Positions 37,479 through 48,053 are shown, counted from the stretch's first letter. The stretch is DNA of 64,000 nucleotides from Mycobacterium sp. 852014-52450_SCH5900713 (GCF_001667075.1 NZ_LZIL01000042.1:115072-179071); one strand, 5' to 3'. Made by a program: numbers and translations. The notes: generated by a model from the letters alone, not told the origin.

Positions 37479-39311
37479 GTGGCGATCTTCGGTCGGATGA
37501 CGGCGCGTCAGCGCCTCCGGAGAGCTACCCGGGAATCACTGGCGATGCCGGCCTTCAGCTCTCCCATCGATTGCACCCCGTGGGTGGTCGGTGGGCTTTG
37601 GCCTGCCGAGCTGTCAACGATCACCGCCGAAAATGCCACGCTCGCAGACTATCTAAAGACGGACCTGCAGCGGATCGCCGACAGCGCCAACGAGCAGCTG
37701 AAAATGGTCAAGCGGGCGGGTCTGGCCGATCTTGCGCGTCAGGCGCAGGAGGCCCGGGTCATCGACGAGGCGCGGGGCCGCGCCGTCCGCCGAGTCGAAT
37801 CGACGATTCGCCAGCTGCACGCGGCGAAGGCCGGGGTGATTGCTGGATATCTCCGCCCGGAGGCCACCGAGCCGCAGTCATCGGACATGGACCAGACCCA
37901 GGTCATCCCTGCTGTCCCGAACTCGCGACCTTCCGAAGCGCCCACCAGGGACGTGCGCCGGCCGCGCTGGCGGGTTGCGGACAAGCCGGCCCCTTCCATG
38001 CCGCAAGGCGGGGACGAGGCCGAGGCACCTGTCCATGACACCGCCGTCGAAAAGAAGGCCGCGGCGCCGGATATGGAGGAGACGCAGGTCATTCCCTTTG
38101 TCACGGAGCTGGAGCCCGTCGTCGAGCCAACCGCGAATGCCGAGCCCGATTGGGGGCCCGTCGCCAACGGCCGTCACCACCTGGAGGTGGAGGAGCCGGC
38201 AACCGAGCAGGACCAGCCCGAATGGGGGTCCGACATCGATGCCGCGGACGGTGTCGCGGGGGCGCCGATGGAGGAGACGCAGGTCATCCCCGCGATCACC
38301 GAGCCCGAGGCGGTGGTTGACGAGCCGGACAGCCACCAGATCGCCGAGGACGACATCCCGGCGACCTCGATGGAGGCGACGCAGGTCATTCCCGCCATCA
38401 CCGAGGCGGAACCCGTCGTCGACGAAGCCGTCGCCAACGGTCGTCACCACGCCGTGCCCGAAGAGCCGGCACCGGCCCAGGACGAGGCGCAACAGCCGGC
38501 ACAGCAGCCAGAACCCGCCGAGGACTCGGTGGCTTCGATGGAGGAGACACAGGTCATCCCCGTCATCACGGAGCCCGCCCCCGTGGTTGACGAGCCGGCC
38601 GAGGGCCCGGCGAGCCAGGACGAGCCGGATGCACCGCAGGAGCCCGCCGCTCGGCCCCTCCGGCAAAAGGACATCGCCGCAACGAGTTTCGACACGGACC
38701 GGCTGAATCGGCTCCTCGAATTCGTGGTCCGCCAAGAGTCGCGGCTCAACTGGGCGGTCGGCGACCTTTTGGACGGCACGACCGTCCTGGTCACCGACCT
38801 CGCGCACGGCTGGATACCGGCAGGGATCAATCTCCCAGCTGGCGTTCGGTTGCTGGAACCCGAGCGACGTACCGGCCGGGTGTCCGCCTTGATCGGCGAC
38901 GCGGCGCGCGTCGTGACCTACGCTCCTGGTGATTCGCTGCGCCGCTCGCCCGACTTCACCGCCACGAAATCGTCGCTGGAACCGCGCGAGCTGCCGCCCA
39001 TAAGCGATCTGGCCAGGGTGCTGAGTGAGACCACGCGCCGGTTTGACGGACTCCCCCGCATCGTGCAGAGGCTGGCGGACGCGGCCGCCGCGGAAGCGGT
39101 TGTCATCGACCAAGAGGTCGACGTGCTGCGCGTGCACCTCGATACGGCGCGCTACCAACTTTTGGTCCAGTACCCGACCGTGAACCCGGCTCTCCTGCTC
39201 AAGTGTCTGTTGATGGCCGCCACCGAAGGCATCGCGAGCGGAGACACGGTATCGGCGAACTATCACCTCGCCTGGTACCAGAAACTCGCCACCGAGGCGC
39301 CCGCCCCGTAG
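37479..39311 (+). CDS. Rv0029-like protein with five TQVIP repeats
   Basis: A 610-residue protein. The N-terminal helical part (about 1-130) and the C-terminal domain (about 410-605, from DTDRLNRLLEFVVRQESRL) resemble DUF5631/DUF5632-type proteins encoded beside ESX-associated genes. Between them is an acidic, disordered region with five copies of (M)EETQVIPxITEPEPVVDEP. The Rv0029 product is 365 residues as I recall it, so this version is expanded by the repeat region. Each repeat has acidic residues before a Thr and hydrophobics at +2 and +3, similar to mycobacterial PknA/PknB target sites. Start GTG or TTG alternatives exist nearby; the first methionine region MAIFGRMTARQRLRRATRES is accepted. 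Confidence 0.85.
   Translation: MAIFGRMTARQRLRRATRESLAMPAFSSPIDCTPWVVGGLWPAELSTITAENATLADYLKTDLQRIADSANEQLKMVKRAGLADLARQAQEARVIDEARGRAVRRVESTIRQLHAAKAGVIAGYLRPEATEPQSSDMDQTQVIPAVPNSRPSEAPTRDVRRPRWRVADKPAPSMPQGGDEAEAPVHDTAVEKKAAAPDMEETQVIPFVTELEPVVEPTANAEPDWGPVANGRHHLEVEEPATEQDQPEWGSDIDAADGVAGAPMEETQVIPAITEPEAVVDEPDSHQIAEDDIPATSMEATQVIPAITEAEPVVDEAVANGRHHAVPEEPAPAQDEAQQPAQQPEPAEDSVASMEETQVIPVITEPAPVVDEPAEGPASQDEPDAPQEPAARPLRQKDIAATSFDTDRLNRLLEFVVRQESRLNWAVGDLLDGTTVLVTDLAHGWIPAGINLPAGVRLLEPERRTGRVSALIGDAARVVTYAPGDSLRRSPDFTATKSSLEPRELPPISDLARVLSETTRRFDGLPRIVQRLADAAAAEAVVIDQEVDVLRVHLDTARYQLLVQYPTVNPALLLKCLLMAATEGIASGDTVSANYHLAWYQKLATEAPAP
37887..38600 (+). repeat. Five degenerate protein-coding repeats around TQVIP
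   Basis: Repeat starts (codon for the first residue of M-E-E-T) are at 37887, 38073, 38268, 38370 and 38538, giving Thr140, Thr202, Thr267, Thr301 and Thr357. Spacing is irregular (34 to 65 residues), and two copies carry an ANGRHH spacer (around 38165 and 38440), so the unit has been duplicated and eroded rather than freshly amplified. Confidence 0.85.
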
Positions 39312-39377
39312 CCGCCATGGGGTGCACCGGTCACCCGCGAGTTTGAATTGACGCTGGTTGGAGGGGGCGACGATACT

Positions 39378-39701
39378 GTGATCGTGTCGGATTCGGGCGG
39401 TCGCGCGGATCTCAGCGACAAGAATCTCGTCGAATCAGTTCTCCGCGAACTGAGCGAGGCGGCCGACAAGTGGGAAGCCCTGGTGGCCCAGGCCGAGGCC
39501 GTCACCTACAGCGTCGACCTCGGTGACATCTATGCCGTGGCGAATTCCGATGGCCGATTGCTCAAGCTGACTCTGCACCCCGGCGTGATGACCGGATACG
39601 CCCACGGCGAGCTTGCCGACAGGCTGAACCTCGCGATCTCAGCGCTGCGCGAGGAGGCGGAAGCCGAGAACCGGGCAAGTTACGGCGGCCCGCTGCAGTA
39701 A
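39378..39701 (+). CDS. YbaB/EbfC-like small protein (Rv0030 equivalent)
   Basis: About 107 residues: helix (LVESVLRELSEAADKWEALVAQAEAV), three strands (YSVDLGDIYAVANSDGRLLKLTL) and a closing helix (ELADRLNLAISALREEAEAENR), the YbaB/EbfC plan often seen beside ESX-type genes. GTG 39378 is chosen to match the orthologue length of about 109; a TTG at 39348 and a GTG at 39384 are alternatives. It closes the Rv0025-Rv0030-like run. Confidence 0.82.
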   Translation: MIVSDSGGRADLSDKNLVESVLRELSEAADKWEALVAQAEAVTYSVDLGDIYAVANSDGRLLKLTLHPGVMTGYAHGELADRLNLAISALREEAEAENRASYGGPLQ

Positions 39702-39703
39702 CC

Positions 39704-39779
39704 GCGCGCTCATCGACCGGCGCGTGCGTCGGATGGGCGCCGGCTCTCTTCGCGCGCTCGCGCGCTCATCGACCGGCGC
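39704..39779. repeat. 20-bp direct repeat at the Rv0030/Rv0036c-type junction
   Basis: GCGCGCTCATCGACCGGCGC occurs at 39704-39723 and again at 39760-39779, the second copy reading into the end of the following gene. Between them is GC-rich filler. This is exactly where M. tuberculosis carries Rv0031-Rv0035, absent here. It could be a duplication of the gene end or an insertion/deletion scar. Confidence 0.75.
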
Positions 39780-40539
39780 CGGGAGGGCCGGCGAAGGCTT
39801 GCGCAATCTCCAGCCAGCGCTGCGCGTCGGGCCCATCGGCGGTGATGTCGAGGGCGCTGAGCGGCCGCCGCTGGGTGACCAGAAAGCAGAAGTCTTCGGC
39901 GGAACCGGTGACCCGTTGCGCCGCGTCCGGCGATCCCCAGCTCCAGGTGTCACCACCGGGTCCGCGCAGCTCGACCAGGAACGGCTCGGCCGGAGCCGGG
40001 AGATTGTTGACGAAAAAGGCGTAGTCGCGCGTACGCACCCCCAAGTGGGCGATCGAGCGCAGCCGGTCGGTGGCCACCCGTTTCACGCCCAGCGCATCGG
40101 CGACGTCCAAGCCATGCGCCCAGGTCTCCATCAACCGCGCGGTGGCCATCGACGCCGCACTCATCGGCGGCCCGAACCACGGGAGCTTGCGCCCGGCGGG
40201 AACCATCAGCAGCTCTTCGTGCAACCGGGAACGGGTCGAGCGCCAGTCGGCGAGCAGCTCGGCCGGCGCTATAGCCGCCAATTCTTCGGCGCCCGCGTCG
40301 ACGAAGCCCGTCGGGTTCGCGGCGGCGGCCTTGAGCTGTTCGGCGAAGCCGGCCTCGTCGGTGACCGAGGTCAGCGCGACACGGTCGGTCCACAGCAGGT
40401 GCCCGATCTGATGCGCGATGGTCCAACCCGGCGCGGGCGTCGGTTCGGCCCAGCGTTCGGCTGGCAGCGGCGCTACCAGGGCGTCAAGCTCGTCGCTTTC
40501 GGCGCGTAGGTCGGCCACAATCGGTTCCAGACCCGCCAT
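39766..40539 (-). CDS. Mycothiol-dependent maleylpyruvate isomerase-type (DinB-like) protein (Rv0036c equivalent)
   Basis: A 257-residue protein of the actinobacterial MDMPI/DinB-like group. The metal-site histidines are in [15 protein letters not shown] and [14 protein letters not shown], and a C-terminal alpha/beta domain follows (about 170-255). Members use mycothiol as thiol cofactor, but the substrate of this one is unknown. The second of two adjacent ATGs (40539) is preferred because GGAGG lies five bases upstream and the length then equals the orthologue. It overlaps the transporter stop by one base, so the two are co-transcribed. Confidence 0.88.
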   Translation of the reverse strand: MAGLEPIVADLRAESDELDALVAPLPAERWAEPTPAPGWTIAHQIGHLLWTDRVALTSVTDEAGFAEQLKAAAANPTGFVDAGAEELAAIAPAELLADWRSTRSRLHEELLMVPAGRKLPWFGPPMSAASMATARLMETWAHGLDVADALGVKRVATDRLRSIAHLGVRTRDYAFFVNNLPAPAEPFLVELRGPGGDTWSWGSPDAAQRVTGSAEDFCFLVTQRRPLSALDITADGPDAQRWLEIAQAFAGPPGAGR

Positions 40540-41858
40540 CATTGCCTCCGATCGTCGGTTGCGCCCGCCGGGTAGCGATTATTCGCCTGGTCGCCGCGCC
40601 GGCCCAGGATGCCGTGCATGGCCAGGCCGGCCAGGTAGAGCCCGGAAGCGACCAGGACGACTGCGGGCGCATGCCCATCCGCGGGAATCAACGCCGCGGC
40701 CGCCGTGATCGCGGCGATGAACGCCACCCAGAACAGCGCGTCTTGGACGGCGAACACGTGTCCGCGAAGGGCGTCGTCGACGTCCATCTGCATTGCCGAG
40801 TCGGCGCACAGCTTGACCATCTGCCCGGTCACACCGAGGAAAAAGCCGCACCCCACCATGACCGGTAGCAGCAACCCCGCTCCGGCGACCTCGATGATCG
40901 CCGAGGCCGCGAGCGCACCGTTGACCGTCGCGTAGCGCCCCCAGCGACGAACCGCCGGCGGCGTCAGCACGTTGGCCAGAAACGCGCCCAGGCCGGCGGC
41001 GCCGAAAAACACCAGAGCTGTGCCCAGTCCCCCGACTGCGGGGTCGGTCAGGTGGTGCACCAGCAACAAGACCAGCAGGGAGTTGATGCCGATCACCATC
41101 CGGTGCGCGGCCAGGCCCGACAGCGTGGCGGCGACCGTCGGCCGTTGCGCCACGGTACGTGCACCGTGCAGCCAGCCGGTGACCACGGCGTAGAGGACCG
41201 GTCCGTGGATCGCCCGCTTGGTGTCGTCGGGGCCCAGCACGCGGGACCCGAACCGTAGCGACAGCAGCAATGCGATCGACACGGGTGCCGCGGTGAGGAA
41301 GATGATCGCCGAGGCGCCCTTGTCGCCCGCGCCGACCAGGAACCGCGGAACGAGCATGAAGTTGGCACCGATGAAGGCGGCGATGGCCCCGGACGCATTG
41401 GCCAACGCGTTCATGGTCACGACCTGTTCGCGGGGCACGACGTGCGGCAGCGACGCCGACAGCCCGGACGCGACGAACCGGGCTAAGCCGTTGGCGAAGA
41501 GCGCGCCCAACAACAGCGGCAGGTCGCCGGCTCTGACGGCGAGGATCGTGCCGATCGCGGCGATCAGGATGAGGCGGCCGACGTTGGCGCCGACGAGCAC
41601 CAGCCGCCGGTCCCAGCGGTCCATCAGCGCGCCGGCGAACGGCCCCAGCAGCGAGTACGGCAGGAACAGCACGGTGAACGCCCGGGCGATTGCCATCGGA
41701 TCGGCGGCCCGGTCCGGATTGAACAGCAACGCTCCGGCCAGACCGGCCTGGAACAGCCCGTCACCGAATTGACTTGCCATGCGCACCTGCAGCAGGCGCC
41801 AGAAGTCTGGCAAACTGCGCACCGACCGCCATATTTCGACGGGTGCGCTTGAGTGCAT
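40539..41858 (-). CDS. MFS transporter (Rv0037c equivalent)
   Basis: A 439-residue polytopic protein with about 12 helices and the MFS loop motif [17 protein letters not shown] between helices 2 and 3. The N-terminus [23 protein letters not shown] was chosen to match the orthologue (about 441 residues); the open frame runs on to 41981. An efflux or uptake role is likely, with unknown substrate. It leads the transcript with the MDMPI-like gene. Confidence 0.9.
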   Translation of the reverse strand: MHSSAPVEIWRSVRSLPDFWRLLQVRMASQFGDGLFQAGLAGALLFNPDRAADPMAIARAFTVLFLPYSLLGPFAGALMDRWDRRLVLVGANVGRLILIAAIGTILAVRAGDLPLLLGALFANGLARFVASGLSASLPHVVPREQVVTMNALANASGAIAAFIGANFMLVPRFLVGAGDKGASAIIFLTAAPVSIALLLSLRFGSRVLGPDDTKRAIHGPVLYAVVTGWLHGARTVAQRPTVAATLSGLAAHRMVIGINSLLVLLLVHHLTDPAVGGLGTALVFFGAAGLGAFLANVLTPPAVRRWGRYATVNGALAASAIIEVAGAGLLLPVMVGCGFFLGVTGQMVKLCADSAMQMDVDDALRGHVFAVQDALFWVAFIAAITAAAALIPADGHAPAVVLVASGLYLAGLAMHGILGRRGDQANNRYPAGATDDRRQ

Positions 41859-42000
41859 CCGGGATTGGATCACTAAACCGACTTCCAAAGTTGGGGCTAG
41901 CAAGCTCGTCACCGTCCGAGCCGACTTACCAACAGTACAAATCTTCACGCCCCGCGCTTGATTCCCCCGGGTCCCAGGCACCGGATGCGATGATGGTTGG

Positions 42001-42606
42001 GTGCCGCCGCCCGAGGACCCAGAGGACTATGTCGCGCCGGCCGCGCAGCGGGTGCGCGCGGGGACGTTGCTGCTTGCCAACACCGATCTTTTCGAACCGA
42101 CGTTTCGGCGCAGCGTGATCTACATCGTCGAGCACAACGACGGCGGCACGTTGGGGGTCGTGCTGAACCGGGCCAGCGAGACCGCGGTTTACAACGTGCT
42201 GCCGCAGTGGACCAAGTTGGCGGCCAAGCCGAAGACGATGTTCATCGGCGGCCCGGTGAAGCGGGACGCGGCGCTATGCCTGGCGGCATTGCGCGTTGGC
42301 GCCGATCCGCAGGGGGTGGCCGGGCTGCGGCATGTGGATGGCCGGGTGGTGATGGTCGATCTCGACGCCGACCCCGACACGATCGCTCCCCTGGTGGAGG
42401 GAGTGCGCATTTTCGCGGGCTACTCAGGCTGGACCATTGGCCAGCTGGAAGGTGAAATCGAACGCGACGACTGGATCGTCTTGTCCGCGTTGCCATCTGA
42501 CGTCTTGGCGGGGTCGAGGTCCGACCTGTGGGCGCACGTGCTGCGCCGCCAGCCGTTGCCCTTGTCGTTGCTTGCTACCCACCCGATAGATTTGAGCCGC
42601 AACTAG
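42001..42606 (+). CDS. UPF0301 / YqgE-AlgH family protein (Rv0038 equivalent)
   Basis: A 201-residue single-domain protein. The family signature is [45 protein letters not shown] and the late [16 protein letters not shown]. The fold is known but the activity is not. GTG start at 42001; orthologue length 202. Divergent from the MFS gene across about 140 nt. Confidence 0.93.
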   Translation: MPPPEDPEDYVAPAAQRVRAGTLLLANTDLFEPTFRRSVIYIVEHNDGGTLGVVLNRASETAVYNVLPQWTKLAAKPKTMFIGGPVKRDAALCLAALRVGADPQGVAGLRHVDGRVVMVDLDADPDTIAPLVEGVRIFAGYSGWTIGQLEGEIERDDWIVLSALPSDVLAGSRSDLWAHVLRRQPLPLSLLATHPIDLSRN

Positions 42607-42633
42607 GGGCACTCCCCCGGGTCCGCTCGGGCT

Positions 42634-42975
42634 TCAGTGGCAAGACTGCGTGCAGCCGGCGCAGGTCCCCCCGCAGCCGGGCGCCGCCGCTTCTTGCTGT
42701 AGCGCGAAGCGCGCACTCTGCCATGACCCGGCGGCCACCGTTCCGAAGGCGCCGGCCACACAGACGATCAATACCACCAGCGCGGTGTGCGGGGAGGCTG
42801 CCAGCGCCACCACACCGCCGGCGGCCAGCATGATTGCCGCCGCCAGTTGCGCCGGAGCCATGGACCGCAGCGCGAGCGCGGTGGGGTCGACGGTCTGGGT
42901 GCGCGCCAACGACCAAGTTCCGAACCCGGCGGAGGCCACCGCCGCACACATGCACAGCACACCGGCAATAAGCAT
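42634..42975 (-). CDS. Small membrane protein with cysteine-rich tail (Rv0039c equivalent)
   Basis: A 113-residue protein with three membrane segments (about 1-20, 43-60 and 65-85) and a soluble C-terminal tail ending in PGCGGTCAGCTQSCH, with four cysteines and a histidine that could bind a metal. The orthologue is 115 residues. Function unknown. It converges on the YqgE-like gene. Confidence 0.85.
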   Translation of the reverse strand: MLIAGVLCMCAAVASAGFGTWSLARTQTVDPTALALRSMAPAQLAAAIMLAAGGVVALAASPHTALVVLIVCVAGAFGTVAAGSWQSARFALQQEAAAPGCGGTCAGCTQSCH

Positions 42976-43039
42976 GGCCTCACAATACGAGCCCGGACAC
43001 CGGTCCGCTCAGCGGGCTCCGGAGGAGCCGCGGCACCGC

Positions 43040-44233
43040 TCAGTGCTGCAGGAACGAGAAATTGGGCAGCGGCGGGAGGCCGGGGACCAGGGCTAACAGG
43101 TTCGGCGTGGGCTGACGGCTGGGCATCGGCGCCGGGGGCAAGCCCACCGGGGGAGCGGTGGCCGAGGTTTGCCGGAGCGGAGCCACGGCGGGAGCCTGGG
43201 CGACCGGAGCTGTGGCGGGCGCCTGCCCGACCGGAGCGGTGGCCGGTATCTGCCCGACGGGAGCCGCGGCAGGCACTTGGGGGACCGGAGCAGCGGCAGG
43301 AACCTGCGGCACGGGAGCCGCGGCAGGAACCTGCGGGGCGGGAGCCTGGGCCGGGGTCAGCCCGACCGGCGAGGCGGCCGGGGTCTGGACCGGCGCGGGC
43401 GCCGGGGACCCGGGAACGGTAACGCGGAAGCCGTTGACGATGGCGTCGGTGGCGGGTGCGTCGGCGACGGCCACCGCACGATCGGTGGTCACCGCGAGCG
43501 ACACCAGGTACTTGTCGCGCCCCGAGGTGGCGATGACGTGGCGCCGCGAGGTGTTCAGCGTCATGTCGCCGTCGCGGTACGTGCCTTCGACGATCGACGA
43601 CGGGAAGCCGCCGAAATCGGCCATCGAGGCGTTGGTGGGCTGCCAGGCCAGCAGCTTCTGGCTGTCGACGTAGCCGTGGCTGATGGCCTCGCGGGGGTCG
43701 AAATCACCGACGAGCTTGTACACCACCACCTGTGCATTCGAGGAGTAGATGCTGCTGCCCTGCCGGTCGGCGATCACCGCGAACGCGTCGGGAACGTTGG
43801 GATCGGGCACCTGAGTCCAGCGGGCCGGCACCGGCAAAGTGATGTCAAGTGCCTTGAGGCCCTGGGGTTTTTGCGCCTCAAGCTTGACGCCCTTCGACTG
43901 GAGGTACTCACGGATCGTCCCGGAAGTGGCCGGGGCTGGAGTGACCGCCGGGGCGACCGGCGGGGGGGGGGCGGCCGCCGCCGGCACCGTTGCACCCGGG
44001 GTCGTCGGCGATGCGACCGGATTCGCCGCCGGGGGGGCGGCGAGGAACCGGTTGGCGGGCGCCTGTCCGGGCGCGGCCGCGACGTTCTGCGGCCCCGGGA
44101 TGGCAGGAGCGGGTGCTGGCGCGGGAAGTAAGGGGTCCGCCAATGCCTGGGCGCTCGAGACAACCGCCATGCCGATCAGGCCGGCGACCATACCCCCGAG
44201 GAGCGCACGGCGGGCGGGGACGATCTCAATCAT
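43040..44233 (-). CDS. mtc28: Proline-rich exported antigen Mtc28 (Rv0040c equivalent)
   Basis: A 397-residue exported protein. The signal peptide (about 1-32) ends [13 protein letters not shown] Pro/Ala-rich stretch follows, then the conserved LpqN/LpqT-like core (about 105-265: [23 protein letters not shown], then [22 protein letters not shown]) and a long Pro/Ala tail. The tail carries about five 9-residue repeats (VPQVPAAAP type), which makes this protein nearly 90 residues longer than the 310-residue M. tuberculosis antigen. ATG 44233 ([14 protein letters not shown]) was chosen by homology over 44251. Confidence 0.93.
   Translation of the reverse strand: MIEIVPARRALLGGMVAGLIGMAVVSSAQALADPLLPAPAPAPAIPGPQNVAAAPGQAPANRFLAAPPAANPVASPTTPGATVPAAAAPPPPVAPAVTPAPATSGTIREYLQSKGVKLEAQKPQGLKALDITLPVPARWTQVPDPNVPDAFAVIADRQGSSIYSSNAQVVVYKLVGDFDPREAISHGYVDSQKLLAWQPTNASMADFGGFPSSIVEGTYRDGDMTLNTSRRHVIATSGRDKYLVSLAVTTDRAVAVADAPATDAIVNGFRVTVPGSPAPAPVQTPAASPVGLTPAQAPAPQVPAAAPVPQVPAAAPVPQVPAAAPVGQIPATAPVGQAPATAPVAQAPAVAPLRQTSATAPPVGLPPAPMPSRQPTPNLLALVPGLPPLPNFSFLQH
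43180..43345 (-). repeat. 27-bp tandem repeats in the mtc28 tail
   Basis: Five to six copies of a 27-nt unit encode [36 protein letters not shown] and VAQAPAVAP. The two central copies are almost identical at DNA level, so the array is prone to length change between strains. Confidence 0.8.
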
Positions 44234-44412
44234 CTGCCTCGGTCCTTCCAATGGCGCACTGCCAGGTCATCAGAGGCCGACTGTAACTACAGGTCAAAGG
44301 CCATGGATAGGCTCGAAATACAGCTGGGATGAACCCCTGATCCGTGCGCAACGGAACCGAGATCATCCTGTGGCCGGCGCTAGGCCCGACGTGACCCTTA
44401 TACCCTGTTCAG

Positions 44413-47322
44413 GTGACCGAATCCCCGACCACCGCCGAGAGCAACTCCGGTGCCGTTCAGACGGACCCCGATGCGCCGACGTATCGCTACACCGCGGCGC
44501 TGGCGGGCCGTATCGAGAGCACCTGGCAGGAGAACTGGGCGAAGCTCGGGACGTTCAACGTGCCCAACCCGGTCGGCTCGTTGGCCCCGACGGATGGCAG
44601 CCCGGTCCCCGCTGACAAGTTGTTCGTGCAGGACATGTTTCCCTACCCGTCGGGCGAGGGGCTGCACGTCGGTCATCCGCTGGGCTACATCGCCACCGAC
44701 GTCTACGCCCGCTACTTCCGGATGACCGGACATAACGTCCTGCACGCGTTGGGGTTCGATTCCTTCGGGCTGCCCGCCGAGCAATACGCCGTGCAAACCG
44801 GCACTCACCCGCGCACCCGCACCGAGGCCAACGTCGTGAACTTCCGCCGTCAGCTTGGCCGGTTGGGTCTCGGCCATGACAGCCGGCGCAGCTTTTCCAC
44901 CACCGACGTCGAGTTCTACAAGTGGACGCAGTGGATCTTCCTGCAGATCTATAACGCCTGGTTCGACACCGCGGCCCGCAAGGCCCGCCCGATCGCCGAG
45001 CTGATCGCGGAATTCGATTCCGGCGCAAGGCAGCTCGAAGACGGCCGTGATTGGTCTGCGCTGTCGGCGGGGGAGCGGGCCGACGTGATCGACGGCCATC
45101 GATTGGTCTACCGCGCCGACTCGATGGTCAACTGGTGTCCGGGTCTGGGCACGGTGCTGGCCAACGAAGAGGTGACCGCCGACGGTCGCAGTGATCGCGG
45201 CAACTTCCCGGTATTCCGGAAACGCTTGCGGCAGTGGATGATGCGGATCACCGCCTACGCCGACCGGCTTCTCGACGACCTGGAGTTGCTGGATTGGCCG
45301 GAGCCGGTCAAAACCATGCAGCGCAACTGGATTGGCCGTTCCACCGGCACCCGGGCGCTGTTCTCGGCGAACAACGCCGGCGGCGAGACGGTCGACATCG
45401 AGGTGTTCACCACCCGGCCGGACACCATGTTCGGTGCCACCTACCTGGTGCTCGCCCCGGAGCACGACCTGGTCGACGGGCTGGTCGCAACGAGCTGGCC
45501 CGAGGGGACCGACGCCCGTTGGACTTACGGCGCCGCAACGCCGGGGGAGGCCGTCGCCGCGTACCGGCAGACGATCGCGGCGAAGTCGGACCTCGAGCGC
45601 CAGGAGAGCAGGGAGAAGACGGGCGTCTTCCTGGGCAGCTACGCGACCAATCCCGCCAACGGCAAGCCGGTGCCGATCTTCATCGCCGACTACGTACTGG
45701 CCGGATACGGCACAGGCGCCATCATGGCGGTTCCCGGCCACGACCAGCGCGACTGGGATTTCGCCCATGAGTTCGGCCTTCCCATCGTGGAAGTCATTGC
45801 CGGGGGCGATATTTCGGAGGCCGCTTACCCCGGCGACGGCGTGCTGGTGAACTCCGGCTACCTGGACGGAATGAATGTGCCGGCCGCCAAGGAAGCGATC
45901 ACTGCCCGCTTGGAGGCGGACGGCCGCGGCTGGGCGCGGATCGAATTCAAGCTGCGGGACTGGCTTTTCGCCCGGCAGCGCTACTGGGGCGAGCCGTTCC
46001 CGATCGTCTACGACAGCGACGGGCGCGCCCATGCTCTCGACGAGGCCGCGCTGCCTGTCGAGCTGCCCGATGTGCCCGACTATTCACCGGTGCTGTTCGA
46101 CCCCGACGATGCCGACAGCGAGCCTTCGCCACCATTGGCGAAGGCGACCGAGTGGGTGCACGTCGAACTTGACTTGGGCGACGGTCTGCAGCCCTACACC
46201 CGCGACACCAACGTGATGCCGCAGTGGGCCGGTAGCTCCTGGTATGAACTGCGATACACCGATCCGCACAATTCGGAAAGGTTGTGCGCCAAGGAGAACG
46301 AGGCCTATTGGATGGGGCCGCGGCCGGCCGAGCACGGCCCGCAGGACCCCGGCGGTGTCGACCTGTATGTCGGCGGCGCCGAACACGCGGTGCTGCACCT
46401 GTTGTATGCCCGGTTCTGGCACAAGGTGTTGTACGACCTGGGCCACGTGAGTTCCCGGGAGCCGTACCGCCGCTTGGTCAACCAGGGCTACATCCAGGCT
46501 TTCGCCTACACCGACTCGCGCGGGTCGTATGTCCCGGCCGACGAGGTGGTGGAGCGCGGTGGCGGATTCTTCTATCCGGGCCCGGGCGGTGAGATCGAGG
46601 TCTTCCAGGAATTCGGCAAAATCGGTAAGAGCCTGAAGAATTCGATTTCACCCGACGAGATCTGCGACGAGTACGGTGCGGACACTCTGCGGGTGTACGA
46701 GATGTCGATGGGCCCGCTGGAGGCCTCCCGCCCGTGGGCCACCAAGGATGTCGTCGGGGCGCACCGCTTTTTGCAGCGTGTGTGGCGGCTGGTGGTCGAC
46801 GAACAGACCGGCCGGACCCGGGTGCTCGACGTGGCCGGACAACAGGAGCTCGACTCCGACACCCTGCGAGCGCTGCACCGCACCGTCGCGGGGGTATCGG
46901 AAGACTATGCCGCACTGAGGAATAACACCGCAGCGGCCAAGCTGATCGAGTACACCAACCACCTCACCAAGGAGCACCGCGACGCCGTTCCCCGGGCCGC
47001 GGTCGAGCCGCTGGTGCTGATGTTGGCGCCGCTGGCTCCCCATATGGCTGAGGAGCTATGGCTGCGGCTGGGCCACTCCACGTCGCTGGCGCACGGCCCG
47101 TTCCCGCAGGCCGATCCGGCCTACCTGGTTGACGACAGCGTCGAATACCCGGTCCAGGTCAACGGCAAGGTGCGTGGACGGGTGGTGGTGGCCGCCGACG
47201 CTGATCAGGACACCCTGAAGGCCGCGGCATTGTCGGACGAGAAGGTCCAGGCATTCTTGGCGGGCGCCAATCCCCGCAAGGTGATCGTGGTCCCCGGCCG
47301 GCTGGTGAACCTGGTCGTCTAG
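44413..47322 (+). CDS. leuS: Leucyl-tRNA synthetase
   Basis: A 969-residue class I synthetase, identical in length to the M. tuberculosis enzyme. The HIGH motif is in [16 protein letters not shown], the editing domain (CP1) about 290-500 has [12 protein letters not shown] and [13 protein letters not shown], and the KMSKS loop is read as [10 protein letters not shown]. The anticodon-binding and C-terminal domains end in [14 protein letters not shown]. It charges tRNA-Leu, including the one encoded at 26.4 kb. The GTG start lies just after a candidate -10 (TATACC/T). No leader or T-box structure was seen. Confidence 0.98.
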   Translation: MTESPTTAESNSGAVQTDPDAPTYRYTAALAGRIESTWQENWAKLGTFNVPNPVGSLAPTDGSPVPADKLFVQDMFPYPSGEGLHVGHPLGYIATDVYARYFRMTGHNVLHALGFDSFGLPAEQYAVQTGTHPRTRTEANVVNFRRQLGRLGLGHDSRRSFSTTDVEFYKWTQWIFLQIYNAWFDTAARKARPIAELIAEFDSGARQLEDGRDWSALSAGERADVIDGHRLVYRADSMVNWCPGLGTVLANEEVTADGRSDRGNFPVFRKRLRQWMMRITAYADRLLDDLELLDWPEPVKTMQRNWIGRSTGTRALFSANNAGGETVDIEVFTTRPDTMFGATYLVLAPEHDLVDGLVATSWPEGTDARWTYGAATPGEAVAAYRQTIAAKSDLERQESREKTGVFLGSYATNPANGKPVPIFIADYVLAGYGTGAIMAVPGHDQRDWDFAHEFGLPIVEVIAGGDISEAAYPGDGVLVNSGYLDGMNVPAAKEAITARLEADGRGWARIEFKLRDWLFARQRYWGEPFPIVYDSDGRAHALDEAALPVELPDVPDYSPVLFDPDDADSEPSPPLAKATEWVHVELDLGDGLQPYTRDTNVMPQWAGSSWYELRYTDPHNSERLCAKENEAYWMGPRPAEHGPQDPGGVDLYVGGAEHAVLHLLYARFWHKVLYDLGHVSSREPYRRLVNQGYIQAFAYTDSRGSYVPADEVVERGGGFFYPGPGGEIEVFQEFGKIGKSLKNSISPDEICDEYGADTLRVYEMSMGPLEASRPWATKDVVGAHRFLQRVWRLVVDEQTGRTRVLDVAGQQELDSDTLRALHRTVAGVSEDYAALRNNTAAAKLIEYTNHLTKEHRDAVPRAAVEPLVLMLAPLAPHMAEELWLRLGHSTSLAHGPFPQADPAYLVDDSVEYPVQVNGKVRGRVVVAADADQDTLKAAALSDEKVQAFLAGANPRKVIVVPGRLVNLVV

Positions 47323-47333
47323 CGGGTCGCGAG

Positions 47334-48005
47334 TCACCGGCCCGCGGGCCGCAGCACCACCTCGTGGACGTGGCCGTCGGGCGGCGTCGCCAGCACGTTG
47401 GCGACCGCTGCCGCGACGGTTTCCGGCTTGAGAAACTTCGCCGCGTCGTACGTCCCGCCCTCGAATGCGACGAGTTCGCGCTGCATTTCAGTGTCGGTGC
47501 GGCCCGGGTAGACCGTCGTCACCCGCAGCTGCGGTTCGTCGGCGCGGAGCGAGTCCGCGAAGGCGCGCAACGCGAACTTACTGGCCGAGTAGGAGGCCAT
47601 GCCGGGCGAAACGTTGCGCCCCGCACCGGAGTTGATGAAGACCACCTGCCCTCGGGCACGCCGCAGCGCCGGTAGCAGCGCCAGTGTAAGTCCCACCGGT
47701 CCAAGCACATTGACGGCGAAGGTGGCGCGCCACTCATCGACGTCGGAATCCGCGACATGACCGGGGATCGACACCCCGGCGTTGTGCACCAGCACATCGA
47801 GTTCGTCCACGATCTCGCAGGCGGCCTCGATCTCCGCGGTGTCGGTGAGGTCCACTGGGAACGTCGTCGCGTCCAGCCTCCGGGCAACGGCGTCGAGCCG
47901 GTCGGAGGGCCGACCGGCCAGCAGCAGAGTGTGGGTGGGGGCCAGCGCGGTGGCGATCGCGGAACCGATGCCGCCGCCGGCGCCGGTGATGAGTGCAGTT
48001 GGCAT
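47334..48005 (-). CDS. Short-chain dehydrogenase/reductase
   Basis: A 223-residue classical SDR with TGAGGGIG cofactor loop, NAG in VHNAGVSIPG, the catalytic Ser in FINSGAG and YxxxK in YSASKFALRAF. It is NAD(P)-dependent; the substrate is unknown. It converges on leuS with 11 nt between stops. The MarR gene lies 48 nt upstream on the same strand, so the two may be one unit. Confidence 0.92.
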   Translation of the reverse strand: MPTALITGAGGGIGSAIATALAPTHTLLLAGRPSDRLDAVARRLDATTFPVDLTDTAEIEAACEIVDELDVLVHNAGVSIPGHVADSDVDEWRATFAVNVLGPVGLTLALLPALRRARGQVVFINSGAGRNVSPGMASYSASKFALRAFADSLRADEPQLRVTTVYPGRTDTEMQRELVAFEGGTYDAAKFLKPETVAAAVANVLATPPDGHVHEVVLRPAGR

Positions 48006-48053
48006 GCACCGTAGTCTACGGGCACCGCCAAACTCGTTGAAAGGCAGTTATTT

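Noticed and set aside
44234..44412. T-box or riboswitch leader before leuS
   Set aside because: No antiterminator (TGGNACC-type) sequence or stable alternating hairpins were seen in the 180-nt gap.
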